DNA from: an uncultured Thermomicrobiales bacterium
Lineage (GTDB): Bacteria > Chloroflexota > Chloroflexia > Thermomicrobiales > UBA6265
DNA length: 40,624 bases
Assembly: GCA_902806355.1 (NCBI GenBank)
Contig: CADCWI010000015.1
Coordinates: 1 to 40,624, forward strand
Direction: 5' to 3'
Made by a program: the position numbers and the translations under genes. A model generated the notes under the pieces. The model was not told the origin of the DNA and made no database searches. It saw nothing but the letters and a program-made list of their open reading frames with translations. The stretch's first letter is position 1, and every line of letters starts with the position of its first letter. This document shows, piece by piece, positions 7,089 through 14,245 of the stretch.

Positions 7089-7980
7089 CGGATCGCGGAC
7101 GAAAGCGCCGGTGGTTCATGGCCTTCGCGCGATCGGCATCGAGGTTGGCCATGAACCAGTCGATCCGGTCCTCGGCATCCACCATGTCGATCGTCCAGAC
7201 CTCCCGGTCGTCGTCATCGACATGGTTATCGATCCAGTACTGCTCGTCCCGCTCGTAGCGCTCGGCGTCGTCCTCGGTGAAGGCGAGCCGGGGCGTGACA
7301 AACGTGGCGACACAGTAGGCGTCGGCCGCCGGCAGTACCCGCCGGTTGTTCCTGCCCCGGTCCCGGAGCGTGTCGTCGGAGATTCCGTTCTGCCTGGCCT
7401 CTTCCTGCGCCTTCTCCACCACCTTGAGTCCCTGGTTGACCTGATCCTGCAGGTACTCGGGAATCAGTCCGACGCGGCCTCGTCCGACAGGGAGATCCGG
7501 CGTCTGGATCCCGATCCGCGAGCTGTACTGGACGTAGGGCGTATCGATGTAGCCGACCCAGCTCAGCGTGTTGGTCACGTTGTTCTCCCGGGTGTCGTCC
7601 CAGACCGCGCGTCGCACCTCCACCCGTGCCCGCCGCGGGAAACCGGCTTCGATCGCGGAGCCTTCCTGCTCGATCTGGATCGCGAACTCCTCAAGCTGCT
7701 CCCACTGCCGCCACTCGTCGCGGCGGTCGCCCTCGAACCGAATCTGCCCGCTCACCAGCAGGTCGCCGCGACCGGTCCGGGCGCGGATCTCGTCACGGTT
7801 CTCAAGGAAGCGCTTGCCGGTCCGGTTGATCGCCAGCGGGACGTTGGTGCCGATGATGCAGTCGGTAACCTGCACGGTTCCCAGCGTTACACCGTAGGGA
7901 ACAAGAATAGGAACGAGTCCGTGAACGCAATGACAATCCATGTCCTCCCAGTCGTCCGTTCCGGTAACAATCTTCGCCAA
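7018..7980 (-). CDS. hypothetical protein of the replication block
   Basis: About 320 residues of unknown function. Visible features: a short hydrophobic N-terminal stretch (HGLVPILVPYGVTLG), the conserved-looking GTNVPLAINRTGKRFLENRD, a beta-rich middle (TNTLSWVGYIDTPYVQYSS) and a charged C-terminal half rich in Asp and Arg. I recognise no catalytic motif. It resembles viral or plasmid structural or accessory proteins only in style. Start is uncertain: TTG 7980 follows an AGGGAAGAG run and begins just after the upstream stop at 8001; ATG 7941 has GGGAGG too close at 2 bases. It overlaps the next gene slightly. Confidence 0.6.
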   Translation of the reverse strand: MAKIVTGTDDWEDMDCHCVHGLVPILVPYGVTLGTVQVTDCIIGTNVPLAINRTGKRFLENRDEIRARTGRGDLLVSGQIRFEGDRRDEWRQWEQLEEFAIQIEQEGSAIEAGFPRRARVEVRRAVWDDTRENNVTNTLSWVGYIDTPYVQYSSRIGIQTPDLPVGRGRVGLIPEYLQDQVNQGLKVVEKAQEEARQNGISDDTLRDRGRNNRRVLPAADAYCVATFVTPRLAFTEDDAERYERDEQYWIDNHVDDDDREVWTIDMVDAEDRIDWFMANLDADRAKAMNHRRFRPRSVVDVAHRPAEPVAPATISLVEAP

Positions 7981-8000
7981 TTCTGTTCTCTTCCCTCGCG

Positions 8001-8213
8001 CTAACCCACTCTCCGGACACTCGGTCCCCGGAATGCCCGCATGGTCCCACAGGCTGGACACACGACCTCAATCTGGCCGGTGTCGAGATAGACGGCAAAC
8101 GACCGCACGGCCGGATCGAGCACCAGCCCGCCCTCGGCGGTGACCCGGCCCAGCAGCGCCCCATGCGGCGCTGGACACTCCAGGTTCCGGCACCGCCACC
8201 ACGACCGGCTCAT
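8001..8213 (-). CDS. small zinc-ribbon protein
   Basis: Encodes 70 residues with four Cys in two knuckles (CRNLEC near the N terminus and VCPACG at residue 55-60), as in a minimal zinc ribbon, with a conserved beta segment between them (LVLDPAVRSFAVYLDTG). A near-copy lacking the first knuckle occurs at 3343-3507. The ATG at 8213 has a strong AAAGGAGG site and overlaps the TGA of the primase gene (ATGA), so translation is probably coupled. Likely a nucleic-acid or protein adaptor for the replication protein; that role is inferred from position only. Confidence 0.75.
   Translation of the reverse strand: MSRSWWRCRNLECPAPHGALLGRVTAEGGLVLDPAVRSFAVYLDTGQIEVVCPACGTMRAFRGPSVRRVG
8030..8146. repeat. 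copy 2 of the 117-bp duplicated segment
   Basis: Matches 3384-3500 in the same orientation; see that entry. Here it lies inside the intact zinc-ribbon gene. Confidence 0.8.
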
Positions 8214-10738
8214 GCAGTGCCTCCTTTCGCCCACGGCCGAGGATGGCAGACCAGGCAGACCCCATCGTCGGCAAAGCGGGTGCCGCCACAGGCAAAGCAC
8301 TGGCTGGGGCGTGGTGGCGAATGATGTGAAGAGACAACTTCGTACAAATTTGTCGAATCGGGGGTGTCGGATGCTCGATCACCGATCGTGGTATCGCGTA
8401 CTTCGTACGAATCGAACGAAGTAGTCGCCGCATTGAGGGCGCCTTGATTCGTTGATTCGTACGAATTGGTCGCCAAAGGCTCATCTGGCCACCCAGGACT
8501 CGTTGTGGCGGTGTTGACTTCATCCGCATCCGCCGGCTCGATCCACCGCCAGAGGATGCGTTGGCCCGGACCGGTCCCCTCCGTGGTCGTCTCCACCCGC
8601 CCCTCGGCCAAGAGAGCTCCGAGTGCCGCATCGAGCGCTCCGGCCGTCGCATTGCGGTGCAGCGCCTGCCAAAGTTCCGTCTTGGCCAGCCAGCCGTCCA
8701 CCCCGCGCAGGATCGTCGCCACCCGCCCGGCCAGCCCGGCATCGACGTGCGGCGCCTCGGTCCCGAAGTGGACCAGCACCCGCCGGGCATGGGCTTGGAA
8801 GTAAGTGATGAGCGTGATCGCCGCGTCGAGATGCTCGGGCAGTGCCTCCGGACGACGGCCTTCTGGATCGTGGAGGGCCTGCAGCACCAGCCAGCAGGTG
8901 GCGAGGTGGGCCGGTAGCTTGCTCGCTAGTTCCCGGGCCAGCGGCGGCAGGCTGGCGTGCTGGGCGCGGAGTTCGTCGTACCTGGCCGCCCAGCGCACCC
9001 GTGCCGCCGGATGCGGCCGGAGCGTCAGCGGTGGGCTGGATCGCAGGTGTCGGAAGAGCGCCACGATCGCCTCGAGGTCATCGCTCTCCCGCTCGTCCCA
9101 CGACCAGTCGCGGGGCGGGACATCGGGATAGGTCCACAGAAAGCGGGGCAGGAGGCCGTCGTGGACACTCGCTTCCCGCGTCAGTTCCGGCAACCGCTCG
9201 GGCTGGATCCCGCCGACCAGGCAGCAGACCGGGTCGGGCACGAAGAGCACGCCTTGGGTCCGGCGATCGACCTTGAGCGCACGACCGTTCCAGATCTCGA
9301 GGTACTTCTGGCGGTCGTTGCCCCCCTTCTTGTAGGCGTTGCAGCCCCGGGCCCAGGCGACGAGCTCATCGAAGGCGGCCGCCACACCGGGGTTGGCCTG
9401 CAGCATCGGGGCCAGCGACTCGACCGTCGGATCGGTCGTGAACCAGTGCTCGTAGAGGGGCGGGCTGGGCTCATCACCCCGGACTGACACATCGGCTGCC
9501 TTCCACTGAGCGAGTTCCCGCTTGTGGGCGGTGACCTGCTCGGCGAAGCGTTCGTCGGCCTCGGTCTGGAGGATGTCGAGGGCGGCCCTGGCATAGCCGT
9601 CAGCGGGCGACTTGCCACTGCCTGAGGTCGCCACCACACCGGTCCAGAGCGTCGCCTTGCGGACCCAGCGGCGCTTGACCGCGAGCCGGCGCTGGCGCCC
9701 GATCGCCGCCGCAGCATAGCCGAGGAAGGGGACGGCGATCAGGTCGACGGGGCAGCCGACGGTCTCCGCCCCGTCGGCCAGGTAGCGGGCAATCACCGGC
9801 GGGAAGATCTCAAGCGGGAAGGGGGGCACCGGAATGGAGCGGGCTCGCACTTCCGCAGGGACTCCAGCCGACAACGAATCTGCTTGAACCTTGGCTACTT
9901 CGTACGAATTTGTCGCTTCAAGAGACGTGATGCCCAGCCATTTCCGGACGGCATCGACGACGCGAGGATCGACCAACGTGACCAGTGTCGGCCAGCCGGT
10001 GGCGTGCTCGCCAGCGGCAAGGGCGGTCGCGGTCGAGAGCACGGCTTGGCGCCGGTCATCGGCTTCCTCATCCCCGGCTGTCTGGGCGATGTTCCAGATG
10101 AAGTCGGCCGTGTCCTGCGTTTCCCACCCCGCCCGGAGGAGGCCACCACCCAGCGCGAGCGCCGCCTCATGGCGACTCCCCATCGCGGGCCAATACCGGA
10201 CCAACACGGCGGCGGCAGCCACCTGGGCCACGGCCCGCTGCAGGACATCAGCATCGACCGTCCCTGGTTCCCCATCCTGAGCCCAGGTGATCGGTTCGCC
10301 TGACGGATGGACCGAGGGCGGAACAAGCGTCTGCGTGCCGGTCGATCGCAGTTCGACGAGCATCGCCCGGTCGTCCCCGGTGGCACCGAGGGGATCGACG
10401 TACTTGGTGGTCTTGAGCGGTGATGAGGCTCGGTAGAACCAGTGCGAGCCTGGGGCCGAATCTCGTCCGGAGCAGAGATCCGTTGGGGGCAGGAGGAAAG
10501 GTGCCAGAGCCGCCGCCTCGGGACAGTCGAGGTCGATGTCGATCAATCCCGCAGACGGCGCGCCGAGGAGAACCCCAATGTTCGAGGGGATCTGGAAGGC
10601 TGCCCGGATCCCGGATGCATCGAGCCGAAGATCCTGCCAGCCAGGGGCGACGGGACGCTTTTGTCCGTACGGCACAGGGATGAGGGCGAAGCCACGGGCA
10701 TAGAGGGTGAGGACATCGTCGAGGAGGGTGGTGGTCAT
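8210..10738 (-). CDS. primase-polymerase / DUF3987 replication protein
   Basis: Replication protein of 842 residues. The first ~190 residues are an archaeo-eukaryotic-type primase-polymerase domain: PVPYGQKRPVAPGW, the metal-binding LIDIDLDCPEA, SHWFYR, and LVELRSTGTQTLVPPS. A linker holds one TNSYEV motif (near residue 278). A DUF3987 helicase-like module follows, with GVVATSGSGKSP as the P-loop-like motif and a conserved ARGCNAYKKGGNDRQKYLEIW block. The last ~90 residues are a low-complexity tail carrying three more SYE motifs. ATG 10738 has GGAGGT upstream and overlaps the stop of the preceding small gene (ATGA). Such proteins prime and unwind DNA for plasmids, phage satellites and integrative elements. 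Confidence 0.9.
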   Translation of the reverse strand: MTTTLLDDVLTLYARGFALIPVPYGQKRPVAPGWQDLRLDASGIRAAFQIPSNIGVLLGAPSAGLIDIDLDCPEAAALAPFLLPPTDLCSGRDSAPGSHWFYRASSPLKTTKYVDPLGATGDDRAMLVELRSTGTQTLVPPSVHPSGEPITWAQDGEPGTVDADVLQRAVAQVAAAAVLVRYWPAMGSRHEAALALGGGLLRAGWETQDTADFIWNIAQTAGDEEADDRRQAVLSTATALAAGEHATGWPTLVTLVDPRVVDAVRKWLGITSLEATNSYEVAKVQADSLSAGVPAEVRARSIPVPPFPLEIFPPVIARYLADGAETVGCPVDLIAVPFLGYAAAAIGRQRRLAVKRRWVRKATLWTGVVATSGSGKSPADGYARAALDILQTEADERFAEQVTAHKRELAQWKAADVSVRGDEPSPPLYEHWFTTDPTVESLAPMLQANPGVAAAFDELVAWARGCNAYKKGGNDRQKYLEIWNGRALKVDRRTQGVLFVPDPVCCLVGGIQPERLPELTREASVHDGLLPRFLWTYPDVPPRDWSWDERESDDLEAIVALFRHLRSSPPLTLRPHPAARVRWAARYDELRAQHASLPPLARELASKLPAHLATCWLVLQALHDPEGRRPEALPEHLDAAITLITYFQAHARRVLVHFGTEAPHVDAGLAGRVATILRGVDGWLAKTELWQALHRNATAGALDAALGALLAEGRVETTTEGTGPGQRILWRWIEPADADEVNTATTSPGWPDEPLATNSYESTNQGALNAATTSFDSYEVRDTTIGDRASDTPDSTNLYEVVSSHHSPPRPSQCFACGGTRFADDGVCLVCHPRPWAKGGTA
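8339..8348. repeat. imperfect copy of a 10-bp palindrome
   Basis: TTCGTACAAA, a one-base variant of the TTCGTACGAA palindrome, followed immediately by another palindrome, ACAAATTTGT (8344-8353). Inside the 3' part of the primase gene. Confidence 0.6.
8402..8411. repeat. TTCGTACGAA palindrome, copy in primase tail
   Basis: Perfect palindrome. It also lies within a wider inverted repeat, TACTTCGT (8399-8406) and ACGAAGTA (8416-8423). Encodes SYE of the repeated peptide motif. Confidence 0.7.
8456..8465. repeat. TTCGTACGAA palindrome, copy in primase tail
   Basis: Perfect copy, extending to a 12-base palindrome (8455-8466). Encodes NSYE. Confidence 0.7.
9899..9908. repeat. TTCGTACGAA palindrome, copy in primase linker
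   Basis: Perfect copy in the part of the gene that encodes the linker between the primase and DUF3987 domains (TNSYEV). Confidence 0.7.
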
Positions 10739-11073
10739 CGCGGACCTCCGTCCTGGACGTTCCGGTCTCCCCGTGCTGGCGCCTTGTCAGACGGCTCAAC
10801 CGGTGGAGCAAGGAGTCTGGTCCACAGCTGGTCCCAGAGACGTTGGCGGACGGCGAGCGGGAGGGTGCCGTCGGTTTTGCGGCGGACTCCGTCAAACGAT
10901 GACGTGGCGTGTCGATGCTCCGGTGCGTTGGCCATGGCATGCCGTTCCTTGAATACGGTGGCGTGTCTGCCATGGTGGCGCTGATCGCAGCGCCGGCAAC
11001 CCACGCGTCTGTATGGAACGGCACGACAGCAGATGTCTCCGCTGCGACAAGTGGTGTCGTCGTCTGGTGACAA
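10735..11073 (-). CDS. small Cys-rich hypothetical protein
   Basis: Up to 112 residues. The N-terminal part has clustered Cys and His (CRSGDICCR, then GCRRCDQRHHGRH) that could form a zinc finger; the C-terminal part (LPLAVRQRLWDQLWTRLLAPP) is helical. No family recognised. The stop overlaps the primase start (ATGA), which supports translation. The start is open: TTG 11073 gives the zinc-finger form, while ATG 10935 with AAGGA upstream gives a 66-residue form without the Cys cluster. It may regulate or assist the replication protein. Confidence 0.55.
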   Translation of the reverse strand: MSPDDDTTCRSGDICCRAVPYRRVGCRRCDQRHHGRHATVFKERHAMANAPEHRHATSSFDGVRRKTDGTLPLAVRQRLWDQLWTRLLAPPVEPSDKAPARGDRNVQDGGPR

Positions 11074-11100
11074 GGGCTGTCGCGTTTACGACAGGCGTTG

Positions 11101-13257
11101 TCATGCCGAAGGCAGTGGAAGTTGAACCTCCCAGTCGATGACTCGGTCGGGAGCATATCCAAACGACTTGTCGAGCACGAGGGATTGCTGCAGGTGGCGA
11201 TACAACAGGTGATGCTGCATCTTGACGCCGTCGAGACTTCGCTCGATCGAACGTCGCATCGCCCGGTAGTGTTTCTGGGCTTCTGTGGGAATCGTGCGGG
11301 ACCCGCCCCCGAGTCTCTGGTTGACCCGGAGATAGCGCTCGATCGCTTCCTTACTCTCACTAATGTGCATGGCACGCTCGCCGTCCCCGGCATCGATGGC
11401 CGCCAGCCGATCCGCTTCGAGGTCATCGAGGTGCTCCCTAACGGCCCGCAACGTGTCCTGATCCAGGATCACCTCAGTGCTGGCGATCAGTTCGTGATGG
11501 AACTCCGCACGATCACCAGCGCCGGGTGGTTGACTCGACGCTCGGCCATTGGCGACTGCCTCGAGTTCCTCGGGACTAAACATGCGGTTAGGTTCGCGCA
11601 GCAGGCAGGCTATGCGCGTCAACCCGACGCTTGGTTTCAAGACGCCTGCTGTCCCGCCGTAGCTCACCTGCCACGAAGCACCAGTCCATGCAAATACGTT
11701 CGCCGGGATATCCGCGGCACCGAGCGATACCGGGACGTCGTCACGGGTTGGCGTCAACTGCCTCGAGACGCCGACTCGCTCGGCGACGGGGCGCGGTGTT
11801 GGGATCGGAACACGCCGTCCCTGCTGTTCGGACATGGTCTTGGCCAGCAGCGACGCCGCCGGCAACCGACCCTCAATGAACGCCCGCAGGTGGATGGCCG
11901 TCTGCCGCTCGACTACCTCGAGCACGGTTGCGGCGTGGCGATCGACGAGATCAATCGCGTTCCGCAGCGTCGCGTCAGGTGCAGGGTCGTCCGGGACCGC
12001 GATGTCGACCAGTTCCGGGAAAGCGGTCAGTACCTGGGGCGCGGTCATCGCATGCACGCGACGCGCGAATCGGACATAGGACATGGCGGTCGCGGCCCGG
12101 TCCCACGGCTCAAGCGGATCGAGAAAGAGATCTTGCTGGTACCGATGCGCCAGGTCCCACTGTTCCAGACCGGCGGCGATCGTCGCCACCCGGCGATCGA
12201 CGCACTGCGAGCAACCACCACAGTGTGGTTTCGCGCCCGGCTGCCCGCGCCAGTTGCTGCACGACAGCGTCAACGGCAACAGCGATACGGCGTGAGCCTG
12301 TTTGAGGACCTCGAGCGTTTCAGCACGCGTCCGCCACCGCAGCGGGTTCGAGACGGTGACTGGCTCGGTGAGCACCAACTGGAGCAGACGGTTCAAGCGA
12401 TAGAGGTACTGGGGATGGGTTACCCGACTGGCCAAGGCCCCGACCAACTGGTCATTGATCGGCAGGTTGAGACTGATCGGTCCATTATCGGGAAGGTAGA
12501 CCCGGGACACGCCAACCTCGGCAGCGATCGCTCCGCCGAGACAGCCGAACAGGAAGCCCCGCGTACGCTGGGCATTATTCGCCGGTTCGGGGCCATGGCG
12601 GATGATCCGGACGCCGATCAGGGGCAACGACCACGATGCATTGAGTGTGTTGACGGCCGAGAGCAACTGTTCCTGGCGGTGCTGGTGAGCGGGTGCTGGC
12701 CAGTGGCCGACCGGGATCGGGCGCTCACCACGCATCGCCGCCTCCAGCAGCGTGCAGAGACTATCGATGCCACCCGAGAAGAGCGTCACTACCCCTGGCT
12801 GCTGATAGACCTCTCGCACGGACAGATCGAGGTGGATTTGACGCGAGAGTGGTCGTGCCGGACTGAAGGCGAAGCGCCACGTGTCGTCAGTGAGAAACGC
12901 AAGCACCGACGAGAGTGCGGTCATGACCTCGGGGCGTTGCCAATAAGCGGGATCGCTGACGGGGACACACAGGGAGAGATGGCGTTTCCATCGCCTTCCG
13001 TCACTGTCCCGCGTTCCACCCCGACTGACCAGCAGGTCGGCCCGGTAGACGTAGGCGGCCAGCCTGACCAAATCTTGGTGATGGTGGCTCACCTGGGTGA
13101 GGACCGTCTGGTAGAGATCCTGAATCTGGAGGTCAAGGTCGCGGTCATCTCCATCGGCTCGGATCTGCCGGATCTCGGCCTCGGAGACGCAAAAGGCTGC
13201 GGGAATCGGCGCATCATCGCATTGGATGATGACGGTGGTTGGCCTCGAGGTGCTCAC
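11101..13257 (-). CDS. QueC/QatC-like PP-loop enzyme with C-terminal fusion
   Basis: Protein of 718 residues. Residues ~155-360 form a QueC-like 7-deazaguanine-type synthase domain: the ATP-binding SGGIDS at 161-166, RTRGFLFGCLGGAIAAEVG, LPDNGPISLNLP, and the zinc Cys set (SCSNWRG, then PHCGGCSQC; Cys 333, 346, 349, 352). These features fit the QatC-type branch, not housekeeping QueC (about 230 residues). Residues ~521-718 resemble a winged-helix/coiled-coil tail usually seen on large signalling proteins (SWQVSYGG, VGLTRIACLLREPNRMFS, NQRLGGGSR, SFGYAPD). The ATG overlaps the stop of the Met-Gly partner gene (ATGA). No QueD, QueE or GTP cyclohydrolase gene is nearby, so de novo preQ0 synthesis is unlikely to be the job. 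Role in defence is inferred. Confidence 0.85.
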   Translation of the reverse strand: MSTSRPTTVIIQCDDAPIPAAFCVSEAEIRQIRADGDDRDLDLQIQDLYQTVLTQVSHHHQDLVRLAAYVYRADLLVSRGGTRDSDGRRWKRHLSLCVPVSDPAYWQRPEVMTALSSVLAFLTDDTWRFAFSPARPLSRQIHLDLSVREVYQQPGVVTLFSGGIDSLCTLLEAAMRGERPIPVGHWPAPAHQHRQEQLLSAVNTLNASWSLPLIGVRIIRHGPEPANNAQRTRGFLFGCLGGAIAAEVGVSRVYLPDNGPISLNLPINDQLVGALASRVTHPQYLYRLNRLLQLVLTEPVTVSNPLRWRTRAETLEVLKQAHAVSLLPLTLSCSNWRGQPGAKPHCGGCSQCVDRRVATIAAGLEQWDLAHRYQQDLFLDPLEPWDRAATAMSYVRFARRVHAMTAPQVLTAFPELVDIAVPDDPAPDATLRNAIDLVDRHAATVLEVVERQTAIHLRAFIEGRLPAASLLAKTMSEQQGRRVPIPTPRPVAERVGVSRQLTPTRDDVPVSLGAADIPANVFAWTGASWQVSYGGTAGVLKPSVGLTRIACLLREPNRMFSPEELEAVANGRASSQPPGAGDRAEFHHELIASTEVILDQDTLRAVREHLDDLEADRLAAIDAGDGERAMHISESKEAIERYLRVNQRLGGGSRTIPTEAQKHYRAMRRSIERSLDGVKMQHHLLYRHLQQSLVLDKSFGYAPDRVIDWEVQLPLPSA

Positions 13258-14036
13258 GCCACTACCTCACCGCGCAGCTCAGCACAGAGCTTTGACATCG
13301 CGGTGGCGACAAAGGACTGGACTTGCTCGCGACTGATCTGGCCCGTCTCGTGAAAAGCGTACTTCGAGAGCCAGTCCGCGGCGAACGTCTCAACGATCCG
13401 GGCCGACTGCCGAGTATACGTGTCCAGGTCATCGACGAAATCCGAACTCGCCTCGATTGTGCCGAAGGCCGTGCCCGGTCCAATATGGAAAGGAAGCTCC
13501 TTGTCGAGATAATAGCGGAGCGTGCGCGCGAGATAATCCCCGAAAAAGCGCCGGGAGAGATCGCCAAACGCCCGGTCCGTCATTCCCTGCCGGAACGCGC
13601 GCTCCAGATCCGACAGTGTGCTGCCGAACAGCGATGGCTGCTCAACGCCCACAGTTTCGAGCAACGCGCGTCGCAGGGCCAGCGACGCGATCTCCCCAAA
13701 CGGCCCGGACGCGGGGTGCTGTTCGAGTTCTTCACGCATCAACGCGTTGATCCGGGCGATGACCACGAGCGCAGAGTCATCACCCGTTACGCGCAGGCCC
13801 ACCTGCGCGGCGTTCGACACGAAGTCGTCCGACTGCGCCGCCGTGGCAAGGCGCGAAAGCAACCACATCGCGTACGCCAGCACCGGGTCATGCCGCAGTT
13901 CCTGCAAGCGGTCCTGGGCCCCGATGGTGGTGGCGGTGGCAACGGACGCGACCTCCACATCATCGAGATCGAGCAACGCCACGAGGTCGGCCCAGGCATG
14001 GGTCTTGGCGAGTCGGCCAAGCCGGATATGTCCCAT
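13254..14036 (-). CDS. Met-Gly partner of the QueC-like enzyme
   Basis: Protein of 260 residues, mostly helical, that begins MGHIRLGRLAKTHAWADLV. I recall similar MG-starting proteins next to QueC-like genes in other genomes but cannot name a formal family. The central part (EQPSLFGSTLSDLERAF, then LARTLRYYLDKELPFHIGPG) and the C-terminal FAADWLSKYAF look conserved in style. The ATG has a strong GGGAGGG site, and the gene is coupled to the next one by ATGA overlap. In Qat and type IV CBASS systems the QueC-like enzyme is reported to act on the N-terminal glycine of a partner; the Gly after Met here makes this protein the obvious candidate substrate. That is inference. Confidence 0.8.
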   Translation of the reverse strand: MGHIRLGRLAKTHAWADLVALLDLDDVEVASVATATTIGAQDRLQELRHDPVLAYAMWLLSRLATAAQSDDFVSNAAQVGLRVTGDDSALVVIARINALMREELEQHPASGPFGEIASLALRRALLETVGVEQPSLFGSTLSDLERAFRQGMTDRAFGDLSRRFFGDYLARTLRYYLDKELPFHIGPGTAFGTIEASSDFVDDLDTYTRQSARIVETFAADWLSKYAFHETGQISREQVQSFVATAMSKLCAELRGEVVA

Positions 14037-14078
14037 GGGATCCCTCCCGTCCGCAAGAACATATGTTTTACTTCCGCG

Positions 14079-14084
14079 AGTATA
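14079..14084 (-). promoter_or_regulatory. possible -10 box of the minus-strand block
   Basis: TATACT on the minus strand about 45 bases before the ATG at 14036. A TTGAGC at 14110-14105 is 20 bases away, longer than ideal, so only the -10 is suggested. Confidence 0.3.
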
Positions 14085-14245
14085 GCAGCCCGAGGAGGTG
14101 GAGCGCTCAACGTGGTCGTGGGGTCGATCTTATGGTGCCTAGTGACAGCCCACAAGAGGGACTTGCTTTTCTGGCACGGTGATCAATCATCGGATGTGTC
14201 GCACCAGGTGACGCTCAATCGTCTCTTTAGAGAAAGTGAAGACTG

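Noticed and set aside
8399..8466. possible CRISPR-like array from repeated TTCGTACGAA
   Set aside because: Repeats are 10 bases, irregularly spaced and in coding sequence; no cas genes.
11101..13257. housekeeping queuosine synthesis gene (queC)
   Set aside because: Three times the normal length, QatC-like motifs, no queD/queE/folE neighbours, and coupled to a Met-Gly partner.
11098..13353. 751-residue open frame on the plus strand
   Set aside because: It is antisense to the QueC-like gene, which has clear catalytic motifs; long antisense frames are common at this GC content.
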